The notes under the pieces were generated by a model that saw only the letters and a program-made list of their open reading frames with translations, did no database searches and had not been told where the DNA came from. The position numbers and the translations under genes were made by a program. Source: Desarmillaria ectypa (taxonomy: Eukaryota; Basidiomycota; Agaricomycetes; Agaricales; Physalacriaceae). From it: 64,000 nt of DNA. Shown piece after piece: positions 47,553 to 64,000 of this stretch. Location of the stretch: NCBI GenBank assembly GCA_030407005.1, contig JAUDYN010000001.1, positions 3,038,001 to 3,102,000 on the forward strand, written 5' to 3'. The stretch's first letter is position 1, and each line of letters starts with the position of its first letter.

Positions 47553-49281
47553 GGGGTCTTGCTGGTTTCTGCTGGAAGCCCTGCAGGACCCCGACGTGAG
47601 CATTGAAACTCCGACAAGGCGGAGTTAATGAAGTTAATTTGCCGAATGCTGCCGAGTTGCTACACTTTGCCTATCCATATTTTGCGTTTTGAAACAGGGC
47701 TTTGACTGTGCTTCAACGACGATTATGCATGCGGTCCAAGGTGTCCAACCTGTCAATCCGACACACATATATTTATCAATTGTGTCTCTGAGATTCCCGT
47801 GTCTTACGGAAATGTCGAGCGCGTCCAGGCGCATACACGGATGCAAAAACCTTTGGGAGGCTATCCAATCCTGTATTTTTCTCTTCCTCAAGTCTTTCTG
47901 AGAAGTATATTCTTTGTCTGTTAACGCTTTGCTAAGATAAACGGCTTCTAGTACAAATCAATACAAGAGGCCTAATTTCAGGACCTTGTGAAAATCACCC
48001 TTGTACAGAATTTGAATCGAGACCCCATGCGTGTCCCACGGATGCTCTTCCTTCTGAAGCGCATGTTTGAAAACTCTAAATAATTACGAACAACGCAGTA
48101 ACCAGCCGGATCCCGCTTTTTCTGAATATCTTGCCGTTTCCCGGCTCCGATTCCCACACACTCATAGGTACTTGGTCTGAACGTCCAGATTTTAGGTCAA
48201 ACGCGAAATTATTAAATCTGGGTCATACACACGCAACTTGATAATATCGAGCAGCACATACGTCTATTTGGTCCAGACCATCGAGGATATGTCTGGCGGT
48301 GCCTCGGCGTACCTCATCACCGGTGTAAAATCCGACGAGTCAGTTTCGAAAGTCGTTCTATGGTGATCTCGCCCGCCCCCGATGAAATGTTCCTTGACGA
48401 GCGGACGCACCAGTCACCGACCTCGCCACGGGCAAAAATCGCATCCATATGACGATAAAAGGTAATTATCAGACGGTGAATATTTGAATGACCATCTTTC
48501 GCAATTTGATACAAATTTGAGCGTATGGATTGATAGCAAACGATAGCACTAGCAGCACAGTACTACCCCGATAGCAAAAGCAAGTTTAATCCGGCGGTCG
48601 TTTATCTACTTTTTCTACAATAAGCTTCCTGGATCAGCAATCGGCCCGCTCTTGAACTTGATAGATGGCTAAAAGTAGTTTGCCGGTCGATGTTAAAGGA
48701 AACACAATTATGGCCTCATGAAGACGCTCCACAAGAACGACATATAACGTGGCATCAAATATCAAAAGGGTACTGGATTGGTCCATCAACAGGTGTGAAG
48801 CCTCATTTCCATATGAGCCAAGCGCTTAGGAAATATGTGATCCACCAGGCCGGCCAAAGGACGGATCGGACGCTCTAGAGACGAGACAGATCTGTAGATA
48901 TACGCTGGATTGGAGATAGACGGTTGTTGAACAAAGCGTTTCCAATCAGTGCTGATTGTAACAGTAACACGAAATAGCATAAAGTTGCTGAAGATATAAG
49001 TACTGTGAGAGGGAAAGTACAACGGAACCGAGAGGGGTACAACGCTCATCCGATGACATAGGAATTCGAAGATCTCAATGAGATTCTGCAGAAAAGAGAA
49101 CTTGAAAACAATCCGGCTTCGAATTTTTCGAAACGCATTTCCTTTTATGGACATGACGATACACAAATAAACCCAAACAATAAGCCGTTGCTCTCACCGT
49201 GCTAAACCATTCTCACTCTCCGGCCAAGATTGACATCCTCCTGCTCGTTGTTTTTCTCACCTCTCCCGCTCGTTCGACACC
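47553..49281. other. Long divergent intergenic region between rap1-type gene and cdc24
   Basis: About 1.7 kb upstream of both genes. I found no conserved coding block, RNA gene or repeat on either strand. A pyrimidine-rich stretch precedes the cdc24 start. Confidence 0.45.
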
Positions 49282-52200
49282 ATGGCTTCCGTCGCAGGCC
49301 GCAAAAAATCCATAGTATCGACCACGGGCCTTCAAATTGACACCCCAGTTGCAAACAACACTCTTCTCAACCAAGCCGCTATCACCTCTCTCTACCAGGA
49401 ATGCGTTCGATTACGCTCTCGTTTGTTACAGATCCGTGGATTTTCACGCTACTTCAACCTCATCGTTTCTCATGATTCACGACAATCTACCGACCCTGTA
49501 ACACAACTATGGGACCTTTTCTCCCTCGGCATTCCCCTATGCTATATATTCGATCAACTCCCAAAGGGCTTTGAGAAGATAAATAACTCAGAGTTCGATG
49601 AAGGGCAGTATGAAGCGAATCCGGACCGTGCAAAGAAGAGGGCTATCGCACTCTTCATCATGCGCGCAGGTGATGCCCTGAAGAAGTTACCTGGCTGTGA
49701 ACTGTTTACCGTCACAGATTTATGGAATCGTGAATCCACTGATGGGCTGGTAAAGGTGCGCCATCACGAGTAGCTTCTCTTGCATGCTTTAACGTCTCTC
49801 TCCAAGGTCATCAAAACCGTTATTGCGATAGTCAACCAACTGCCTGACAGCGCTTTCGAGGACCCTCCCCCGTCACCTCCTTATATGTCCACTCAGGATT
49901 CCTCAGAGTCAATATCAGCAGTTCCGAATGCTTCAAATACTCCTCCAACCACCCAAGATGGTGCAAGAAATAATATCATACGAGAGATGGTGGAGACGGA
50001 GCGGAAATATGTACAAGATTTAGAGATCATGCAGGTTCGTCTATCATTCTTGTTTGTAGGTTCCTCTTTTTGACCTTTCATGAAGCAATATTCCACCGCC
50101 TTGTCCCAAAGCAACATCATTGATCAAGACACCATCCATCTACTCTTCCCTAACCTCAACAAGCTGCTCAATTTCCAGCGACGATTCCTCATTCGACTAG
50201 AGGGCACTGCTGAACTTCCATGGCATGACCAGCGATGGGGCCAACATTGGGTTGAGAGTGTGAGTCTTCCTGTCATATTTCCCATTGTAATAACTGAGCT
50301 TTCTTCTACCAATTCGGAACAATAGGAAGAAGAGTTCATTGTCTATGAACCTTACTGTGCCAACTACACCTATGCATCGGAGCTCATGCTCGCCTACGAA
50401 AATAGTCTGACTGTGAGTACCACTTTACTTTCGTTATTGTCCGGTGCGCTCTGTTATGTGTTGTCAAGCCAACACATGGCGGTCGACCGACGCGGTAAGC
50501 ACCGATGGTAACATAAATATTTGTCAACAGCCCCTCAATCACTTGATCGCTGCCAAAGGCGAATTGCCTGCCTTCCTAATAAAGCCAATCCAACGAATTT
50601 GCAAGTATCCTCTCCTCCTTGATGTGAGTCCTATATATTGGCACGTGTTATACTGGTGTCTTTTGCTCATGGTCCTTGTCAGTCCCTTATCAAAGCAGCC
50701 GACCCCGAAGTATATCCTCACTATGAGGACCTGAAAGCCGGTTCAGCTGCCGCTAAACGGATTACGGACAAAATCAATGAAGCCCAACGGCATGCCGAGA
50801 ACGAACAGACCGTTAAAAATCTTCAAAGTCGCGTAGATGACTGGAAGGGCCATCACCTGGAGAATTTTGGCCGCTTACTGCTGAACGACATTTTCATCGT
50901 CACCAAATCCGACATCGACCGAGAGTACCACGTCTTTCTCTTCGAGAAGATTATCCTATGTTGCAAAGAAGCTGTGCCGCCACCGGTTAATGGGAAAAAG
51001 ATGGGTAAGAGCAATTCAATCCTCAAGAAGCAAGCAGCCCCTCCCCCTCTCGTACTACCCGGTGGGTTCGGCCAGCCGCAGAAGAAAAACACGCCGCTAC
51101 TTCTTAAAGGGCGCATTTTTCTCGGTAACGTTACTAAAGCTGTCCCCACTTCATCCCGAATCTCAAGTTCGTCTCCACTATCATCTATCAGTTGCCACGC
51201 CCCTGATCAGCTTTTTATAGCATCCACTGGCACGCAGCAGTACCCACTCGCCGTATGGTGGAAGGGAGATGATGATCTCGAATACTTTACTCTGCGGTGC
51301 CGACGCGAAGACCAAATGCGACAGTGGGAATCCGTCATCAACCGATTGATTAATGATTTGGCGCAGCGCCGAGCATCAGAGCGCAGCATGGCCAAAGTTT
51401 TGGCTCACAATAATAATCCTGCCGTTAACCGCAATTACCCCACTTTTCCCCCGTTACATTCTGCACAGCCTGGTTATACCGCGCAAGTACCAAGTAGTGC
51501 TCACAGTGCAAACGGTCGGGGAAGGGGTGATAGTGTGTACAGCGAGCAGGCCAGTTATCCTTCAGGATATGGCACAGGACCTCATGGATATCCTCCACAT
51601 GATGGATTTGAATTAGAAGTTGACGAGGAGGATTTGGAAGACTATCCGCCAACAAATATCCCCTCAGGACATTCCGGACGCGGGACACCGATTGGAGTCC
51701 GACGTGGTATGGCAGCTAGTATGCCACCAGAACGTGATCCTCAGCCAGCATCCTATGATCGGCCTCGTGCTCAAACAGAAACAACAGAACATATGCAGCA
51801 ATGGCGAGGGACACCAACGCCTACGAGCGCTCTGCGTCCCATAGCGTCACGACTCAATTCGAATATGTCCAACATCAGTAGTGGGTCATATCCATCTGAT
51901 ACGAGCTTTGGATCCGGAGTCCGCACGCGCCCCCCTCTCCGAAGCCAGTTCAGCTCAACCAAGCTTAGATCAGGCTATGATGAGAGCGGCGAATATCGTA
52001 CTGGTATCCCGAAGACACCTGCTCCCATCAGTACGCAGCCGCCGCCACCCATGAATCGGACACGCAGTGCCAGTCAACCGAATGCATATGTTCCCAAGAC
52101 GGGCCCACCTCCGCCAGTGCCGACGTCGCAGTGGATACACTCCGTATCGTCCAACTCTCTCAGCAGCATTGGTCAGAAGCGAGGTAGTGGTTCAAGTGAC

Positions 52201-52611
52201 TCGACCGGTAGCTCGGACTACTCTCCCAACTCCTCTTCGCCCATCACACCCTTCGGTTCTAGTGAGTCGTCACTGGGTGGTGGCGCCGGCTTACGGGCGT
52301 CGCGGTCACAAACCTTCGATTCTGTGAATGGAGCGGGTCATGCCCCGTTCCCTCACCCGGTCAAAGTCAAAGTACATTTCCACGAAGATATATTTGTCAT
52401 TCAGGTTCCTCGGTCGACGGAGTACGATGATTTAGTTGAGAAGGTCGGACGGAAAATCCGGCTGTGCGGTCCCCGCCGAGATGATGGGCCCCTTCGTGTC
52501 AAGTATAAGGATGAAGATGGCGATATGGTATCGCTGGGATCTACAGAGGATGTTCAGATGGCATTTGAACAGTACCGACCTGGCGGTCAGGTTACCCTGT
52601 TCGTGACATGA
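49282..52611 (+). CDS. cdc24: Cdc24-type Rho guanine nucleotide exchange factor
   Basis: Cdc24 activates Cdc42 at sites of polarised growth and binds the Bem1 scaffold. Model: 49282..49755, 49807..50034, 50086..50259, 50326..50412, 50531..50623, 50683..52611; 994 aa. Domains in order: Cdc24 CH-like region (residues about 75-155, TDPVTQLWDLFSLGIPLCYIF), DH domain from about residue 210 (IIREMVETERKYVQDLEIMQ, then ELPAFLIKPIQRICKYPLLL), PH domain (about 430-560, LLLNDIFIVTKSDIDREYHV to RREDQMRQWESVINRLIND), a long Ser/Pro/Gly-rich linker, and a C-terminal PB1 domain (VKVKVHFHEDIFVIQVPRST, with the acidic KYKDEDGDMVSL motif that binds the Bem1 PB1). The 118-nt intron 50413-50530 is long; a microexon within it cannot be excluded. 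Confidence 0.95.
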
Positions 52612-53227
52612 TACTTCATCCGGATCTGTCTCTTTTCCTTCCGTCACTCCTCATCTAATCCTGGGCATAATATTATATCATCTCGACACTATTTCCGCAT
52701 CCGACGGTTTCTCATTCTCTCCGGGTAAATGTACATCAAGTTGACCATTGCATCTCATCGCATTACTCCTTCAATTTCATGTCCTCCTTTTACGGGGACC
52801 CTCATCATAGCGACTCTCATTTCCGCTGTCTGTTTCTTCTCGTGTATTACTGGCGCCTCCCGCGGATCACTCTCTTTTCACTCTTCTCTCATCTCTCGAC
52901 AATCATCACAACTCTGACCTCCCCTCTTCCTGTTTGAAGAGAGTTAATACGCTCGCTTTCATTGGCAGTATTATTTTCTCGCTATCTAACGGTTATTTTT
53001 GTTTGTTTTCGTCTTTCTCGGATTATTAGCCCTGGAACGGCATCGTCTTCGAGGAGGAGCTTGTTTATGTACCATCTATAACACTAGAGCAAATGCAGTA
53101 GGCATACGCACAGACAATAATTATTTCATTTCCATGCTGAAGTGAAGAGAAACCCATGACTAAAACTCTCTGTAGAGGTATTGCGTCAAACTCTTTAAGC
53201 CACGATCTGCCTATAGCGTCGTACCAC
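52612..53227. other. Convergent 3' intergenic region
   Basis: This is the 3' flank of cdc24 and of the reverse-strand SDR. It is T/C-rich on the forward strand. No coding sequence is recognised. Confidence 0.5.
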
Positions 53228-54315
53228 TCAAATCTTTGGATGGAAATTGTATTTTGCCCTCGTCGCCGGCTCTATGAAACCCGGCCGCAGCCAATACAGC
53301 CAATGGGCGATTCTGATCCAGCCAGGCATAAATACGATCTTCTCAACGTTATCCACTGCGGTTATACATCGCCTTGCTACATGGCTAAGCTTCAAACCAC
53401 CCTTATTCGGATCTGCTTCGCGAACTGCGCCTTGGTCAACAGCCGAAGCGCGAAACGAACCTTCGACAGTGACGGGAAGCACAAAAGAGAAGGAGATGGA
53501 TGGATGTTCGCTTGCGAGGGCTTGATAGAGGACAAGGGAAGCAGCTTTGGTGGATCCATACAAGGCCCTTGTTGCGGCTGGGACGACGGCACCGAGAGAA
53601 GAGATCTGGAGAATGGATGGTGCTTTGGAAGTACGAGTAAGCAGGGGGATCTGGAACAGCGACGCGTTAGTGTGAACGCGAGGCTGTGTTGTAAGTGAGA
53701 AGAAACGTACAAAAGTAACAGCGACGACCATGGGACCAATATAGTTGCCTCGGACGGCCGCTTCAGTAATTGAAACGGTTCTGTTGACGCCTTCGCTGTC
53801 GATGTCAGGGAGCGTGGTAGCATTCTCTTGATCCTCGATGCCAGCGACAGACAGAATAGGCTGAAGAGCAGATACACCGGCAGATAAAATGACCGTGTCC
53901 AGTCCGTTCCATCCTGGTGAACGCAAATTTAGCGGCTGAATGATACATGGGTAATCATTGAACACGAACCAGTTTCTAATATTGAACGGACACGAATCAT
54001 GTCATCTGCACTGGCCACGTCCCCAGTCACTGCCAATACATTGTGGCCCAATGCCTTGCACTCGTTGACAAGCTCGGTAAGTAAGTGCTCCCTCCGTCCT
54101 ACGACGCATACTTTGGCTCCCCGTGAAGAGTACTGCAGCGCTATCTCTCGACCAATGCCTGTCGATGCTCCAAGGATCAAAACGCGTTCGTCAGTTTTGG
54201 GAACTTTGGATACGCGTCGAGGCCTTTGCGTAAATCGACGGAGTAATATGGCTGCACTTGCTAGAAGGAATGTCGACCACAGAGAGCGGTTATTGAGAGA
54301 GATAGTGTTGGCCAT
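53228..54315 (-). CDS. Membrane-anchored short-chain dehydrogenase/reductase
   Basis: This is a classical SDR with an N-terminal hydrophobic anchor. Model: complement(53228..53650, 53711..53913, 53970..54315), 323 aa. Residues 10-28 (SLWSTFLLASAAILLRRF) form a likely membrane segment with a basic flank. Next comes the cofactor motif LILGASTGIGREIA (TGxxxGIG type, with an Ala-Ser-Thr-Gly loop) and CVVGRR, where a basic pair after the second strand suggests NADP(H). Further motifs: TVILSAGVSALQP in place of NNAG, the active-site Ser in ILQISSLGAVVP and YGSTKAASL (YxxxK). The C-terminal region has another hydrophobic patch (IAHWLYWLRPGF). The layout recalls 11-beta-HSD1/DHRS7-type ER enzymes; the substrate is unknown. 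Confidence 0.85.
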
Positions 54316-54585
54316 GGTGATAGAGGTGATAGAAGTAACAAGCTATTAGTTTCGAGGCCTACAACATGGCGGTCAAGGGTCAAGTGATCTCCACTCAAGT
54401 CGAGACTTCAAATTTTTGGGATTACAGTAATTTTGTCAAGGAAAGAGCCTTGTCTGGTGTCTGTTTAGCATGTAACCTACATTTCGTCGTTTTTTTAAAT
54501 TTTTCTGGATGGATACGTTGTTCCCACGTAATGGTACAATAACTTTGATACAGACACAAGATATTCACGACAGCGTCATGACCAT

Positions 54586-56047
54586 CTAAGCCACGTCAAC
54601 CACATTGGGCTTGTCCAAAACATGAGAGAAAGGCATCGCCTCGGTGGACTGCAACCAGTTCTTCGAATCATACTCGGCATATGGAGGAGATTCTATCATG
54701 TGAAACGTATACGCAAACCGCGTGTTCAGACTAGTGTTACGTTCCGACTTGTGGAGAACGGAGCCGTGGATGAGCACAAGGTCACCTAACCGCGTCATTC
54801 AATAACTCGGAAAGATGTCAGTGATAAATGAGACGGAGCGACATACCTGGTTCACATGTCTCGAGGACATATTCGCCCTTTGGTGGGCTGGAGTCTGCAC
54901 TGGCAGGAAGGGCTTCGAAGCCGGTCCCTCCTTGTGGCAATCGTACAAATCGCTTAGATATGGGAGCTGTGAGGTGCGAGCCAGGTAAGAATGACAAGGC
55001 GCCGTTTTGTGGTGTACACTTCTCCAATGCAATCCAAAAGCCAACAGCAGAAGGTGGATTCGTGTACTGTTCGCTGATGTCAGCTTCCTGATAGCCAACC
55101 TTGATGGGAGCGTGCTCACCAAGAATGTTCTATTCGAGGTCAGAGTAAGTAGCAGATACGTTCACACGACGCGAACACTCTCACGAATCATTATGTTCCC
55201 CAACTGTGTTAGTTGATATGGTTTAGTAAAATAGTATATTTTAAGATATAAACAACCTTCTCCGCCGATTTGAGGCTGTTTCATGATGACCATAGACTGA
55301 AGTGCTGAGCAATATATAGATGAGTCGACCAAGTAAAAGCAAAACGAGTAATCACGGACCAACAGGATCACGATGATACTTCAAATCACGTACAATGGCC
55401 TTGACCTTGTCGTTCTCCAGCGTTACTTTGCGGAATAGTGGGTCCAGTTCATGTAAACCTGATACAACCATTAATTGATACGAAGAGAGAAAATTAACGG
55501 GGCCTGACCGTGGCCTATCTTATTGACGGCCCTCGTCTTATCCCTGTTGAGCTTGCCGTCCTTATCAACAGCATCTTCCTCCAAGAAATATCGTCTGTGA
55601 GAGACCGTCAATCTTTAACATAACAAAGTAAGAAATCACTGCCACATCTTATCTCCAGAGTTTAGGAAATAGTCGTCACCGACGTGGTCATAGTCACCAG
55701 TCGTGAATTTGGTCTCAAAGTAAGAGCCATCAGCCTAAGACAACAATAAGCAACAAATATCTCACCATTGGATGGTCTTCAATGGAGAACTCATCTAGGT
55801 ATTTCTTAGATCTATCCAAGAGAGCTCCAGTTTCGTCGCTTGCGAGGAATCCGGGAATGACTAGATAGCTATGCAGCAGTGCCAGAGCAAATGTTTAAGT
55901 TCAATCGACTCCTTCTACTAGCCGGTGCGGCCTACCCGTTACGGTAAAACTGCAATGAGAAGTTAACAGAGGATTAGAAAAAGGACGGATGGAGTAATAA
56001 GAGGTAAACGCCTTCTCGATCTGTTCCTGCGTAAGAATTTCTGGCAT
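54586..56047 (-). CDS. Phytanoyl-CoA dioxygenase (PhyH) family protein, PHYHD1-like
   Basis: This is an Fe(II)/2-oxoglutarate oxygenase of the PhyH family; close relatives such as PHYHD1 have unclear physiological substrates. Model, 11 exons: complement(54586..54785, 54847..55066, 55120..55129, 55185..55203, 55257..55304, 55360..55458, 55509..55594, 55646..55734, 55766..55868, 55937..55950, 56012..56047), 307 aa. Seen: MPEILTQEQIEKFYRNGYLV, SGDKIRYFLEEDAV, VIMKQPQIGGEVGEHNDSTF with the iron-binding H-x-D as HND, FLYTNPPSAVGFWIALEKC, the distal metal His in LVLIHGSVLHKS, and an Arg for 2-oxoglutarate in NTRFAYTFH. Exons of 10, 14 and 19 nt, a 31-nt intron and a GC-donor intron (55951-56011) make the structure unusual, but every join restores family sequence. 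Confidence 0.88.
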
Positions 56048-57027
56048 GAGAGTATGGTGGTTAAGATAACAAGGAGATCAGACCGGCCCGCCAAGTGATC
56101 ACATAAAATAGGGGCTAGTTTCGAGAACCAAGGCAGCATAGTCTACGGACCTATTGGACGGACCTAGATGTGGTGTCCGCTGTGTCCTTTGCTGGATATG
56201 TCATAGGCTTCATTGGAAGCGTACATCTGCTGTTGAAGAAGGATCTCGCTAGGGCGAACTAGACCTTGTAGCCTGAGTTTCGTATTTCTCGTCAATTCAC
56301 GTAGTCCATGAACAAGTCATTGTTGGCGGAGATACGTGATCACTACGCTGCACTGTTTTTATCGGAAAGAGACTTCATTGGTCGAACACCGAGATACCAG
56401 GTTGTTTTTGGTGTTCAGCTCACTTTTGATAAGGTTCAACGTTCCCGGTGTGAAAAGGATCAGTGCAGCTTCTCGACGTCAACTCTACCCGGGATACAGG
56501 GAGCTTAAAGTTGAAATACTAATATTAGAAGCGGAGCGGTAACCGCCATCGGTGTAACTTAAACTGACTTATTTAGGGCACATCCTAGTCGGGGGGAAGC
56601 AACATCGTTGCTAAGTATGAGCCACATCCGATTCTGTGCATTCCTGCCGCCAGAAGTACTCGCAATGCATGTATTAGGACTGTCCCGGAGGTACGTTAGC
56701 ATAGTTCATAATGCACCAGAAAACGTCCAGCCACACCTTTCTATCGGATTACCTCAGTGAACATGGTTGTCTCAATGAGGGAAGAATCGTTATCTTTAAG
56801 ACATGCTAGAAGCCCGAGGGGGACTGCAAGAAGGGGGGGGGGGGCTCCTCTTTGCGACTAAAAAACCCAAAACAAAGGAGAAGCAACAACAGGTGAATGT
56901 AAAGATTTCCTACAAGATGTGAATCAAATGGCAATACGTAGGAAGATAAGCCTTACCGAAAAGCGGCTGGCATAGAATACAGGTTAAAAGAATATATAAT
57001 ACGATACAAAGACAATCAATAGATAAA
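56048..57027. other. Intergenic with a G homopolymer
   Basis: It holds the promoter side of the PhyH gene and the 3' flank of dim1. It contains a run of 12 G at 56833-56844. Short frames at 56.3-56.5 kb show no family resemblance. Confidence 0.5.
56833..56844. repeat. G12 homopolymer
   Basis: Twelve consecutive G on the forward strand lie in non-coding DNA. The exact length is prone to assembly error. Confidence 0.75.
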
Positions 57028-58260
<1,233 letters not shown>

Positions 58261-58499
58261 GATGGTGATAGTTCACTGACAAAAAATTTCAGCAGGTGTG
58301 GGCGGACCGTCGGGCCGGAAACTCGCGCGCACAGGTTTGCAAATCCTTGTACGTTTTGAGTATGTTCTCTACTGATACACAATGAAAGTTACAACATGGC
58401 CATTAGTAACTCAAGGTACCAACAAAAATATAGAGGATGTGGTATCGTTCATAATAAAAATTGTATCCACATAAATCAAACATAAAAAGTAAATAAATA

Positions 58500-59717
58500 T
58501 CACATTAACAAAGTATTCCCCTCGCTTTGTCCTCCTGCAAGTCTCAACGCTACCACCTGACTTGTCAAACTTGAATATCCTACACCAATGAAAAATGAAG
58601 CCTTGCTTGCCACTTCCATATCAACACCGACAGTGAAATCGCCTTCTCCCCAGCCGGCTGGGATCATTCCACTGTGAGTCACTCTGTCCACCCATCCCCA
58701 TGTTTTGACAGCTTTTTCGATCTTCCACATATGCGTATATACAAGGGGGTGGTCCCATTTAGCATCATGTAGTATATGTAGGACGCGCGCGTGCGGCGCG
58801 CGGTCGAGGCCTATACGTATAGCGTCTATCACTCGATGTAGAGTCGGATAGCAATGCTCCATAATGGACGAAAAATTCTGGACATCCAGGGCCGGTGGAA
58901 GAATGCTGAGGGTGGGTAGGGTTGCCCATGTCGTAAAATTCTTCTGTAATTCTGCAAGGTAAAGACAGTGCGACGAGAAGTCACCGCGACGAAAGTGGAG
59001 TGCGATATAAGGATCTGCCACTGGATACGAGGGAGAGCGTAGATTGAGAGCTGCGTGTGTTCGAGCTGCGAGGTGCTGTATAGGAAGAGACCATAGGAAA
59101 TGGGTGGAGAGGTAGACGGAAAAGGAGGGGAAGATATCCGCTACCGATACAGATTCGAGGAAACTAGACACGATATATAAAAATGGGAGTGATTTCAAGT
59201 CGACGTCTAGCGGTGCTTACCTCCAGGATAATACCCAGTTATCCACGGCGATGCATCTATCATCTGAGGAAAGGACATCCAGAGCGGCCTGCCAAAGCTC
59301 ATCATGAGGGGACTCGATAGTTACGTGAGTGACCTGTTCTGTAGGACAGACAGTATCAAAAATTTCTGCAGAAAGTGACCCTTCAGTAGGCCCCAGTAGG
59401 AACGCCGACAATGGTAGGGGCTCATTGCGGGGGCGCCAGAAAAAAGGCTGGTAAACGTAAACCCTATCCGTCAAGAGGGCAAGATGGTGGAAAAGGAGTA
59501 TTTCCTGAGCTTGATTATTGAATCCTGCGCCTTGAAGTTGCTGAAAAATCACGTAGCGCTTCGTAGAGGATCCCGACACATGCAGAGAGTGCTGGATTTC
59601 TGCGTCGATCAGGTTTGTGTATAATTCATAGGGCGGTCGATGACTGAGATATGCGTACAGTGTACTCAGAACGAGCACAAAGACGCCTATGGCCGCAACG
59701 CGAAGAGGGAGGCGCAT
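58500..59717 (-). CDS. O-fucosyltransferase-like type II membrane protein
   Basis: The sequence fits the GDP-fucose protein O-fucosyltransferase-like group found in Agaricomycetes. Model: complement(58500..59163, 59221..59717), 386 aa. Residues 5-26 (LRVAAIGVFVLVLSTLYAYL) form a signal anchor, so the catalytic part should face the secretory lumen. Seen: YVIFQQLQGAGFNNQAQEIL, a family hallmark near the start of the fold, VYVYQPFFWRPR, and HFRRGDFSSHC, which matches the H-x-R-R-G-D nucleotide-sugar site of POFUT-like enzymes. The C-terminal FFIGVGYSSLTSQVVALRLA resembles the last strand and helix of that fold. The acceptor is unknown. Confidence 0.8.

Positions 59718-64000
<4,283 letters not shown>

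Noticed and set aside
50461..50497. Possible microexon inside the 118-nt cdc24 intron
   Set aside because: A frame-consistent version exists (via donor GTACCA), but joining exons 4 and 5 directly aligns with the DH domain without a gap, so I kept the single intron.

Overview
The window looks like nuclear DNA of a filamentous basidiomycete, most likely a mushroom-forming Agaricomycete. Genes are dense (23 protein genes and two gene relics in 64 kb). Almost every gene is cut by many short introns, mostly 45-60 nt, with GT..AG borders. Several proteins belong to families I know mainly from Agaricomycetes, such as the double-module transmembrane protein at 30.3-31.8 kb and the fucosyltransferase-like protein at 58.5-59.7 kb. 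All gene models were rebuilt by hand by joining conserved protein blocks across splice sites that keep the reading frame. Exon lists are given per gene, and models with a doubtful junction are marked.

Layout, left to right. 0-0.63 kb: decayed amidohydrolase. 1.0-4.2 kb (-): large low-complexity protein. 4.7-7.4 kb: divergent pair of mitochondrial genes (complex I NDUFS7-type subunit, and a mitochondrial transcription factor/rRNA dimethylase-type protein). 8.3-10.9 kb (-): KRE6/SKN1 beta-glucan synthesis protein. 11.5-14.8 kb (-): GTPBP1-type GTPase. 15.1-19.1 kb (+): Mcl1/Ctf4 replication and cohesion factor. 19.2-20.2 kb (-): phosphatase-like protein that seems to lack catalytic residues. 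21.1-22.2 kb (+): AYR1-type reductase. 22.4-22.8 kb (+): HYPK-type UBA protein. 23.5-24.6 kb (+): coiled-coil protein. 25.0-26.6 kb (+): PASK-like kinase. 27.3-28.4 kb (-): unknown. 30.3-31.8 kb (+): membrane protein. 32.2-33.9 kb (+): mitochondrial carrier, followed by a relic of its 3' half. 35.8-40.1 kb (+): RhoGAP. 40.6-44.7 kb (+): GH63-like glycosidase. 45.0-47.6 kb (-): Rap1-type telomere protein with a BRCT and three Myb-like domains. 49.3-52.6 kb (+): Cdc24 RhoGEF. 53.2-54.3 kb (-): SDR. 54.6-56.0 kb (-): PhyH dioxygenase. 57.0-58.3 kb (-): Dim1. 58.5-59.7 kb (-): fucosyltransferase-like. 60.3 kb to the edge (-): SMC3, 5' end outside the window.

This is a housekeeping region, not a pathway cluster. 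Genes with related jobs do occur: Mcl1/Ctf4 and SMC3 in sister-chromatid cohesion, Cdc24 and a RhoGAP in Rho-type GTPase control and polarity, KRE6 and the fucosyltransferase-like protein in cell wall or secretory glycobiology. They are spread out and are probably together by chance. I saw no tRNA, rRNA, CRISPR array or intact transposon.

The most notable signals are six probable GC-AG introns in four genes, microexons of 10-18 nt, two introns of only 31-32 nt, a 698-nt intron that stands out from its neighbours, a 3' tandem relic of a carrier gene, the triple-Myb Rap1 architecture, and an amidohydrolase killed by three in-frame stops plus a frameshift. I found nothing I would call a new biological system.
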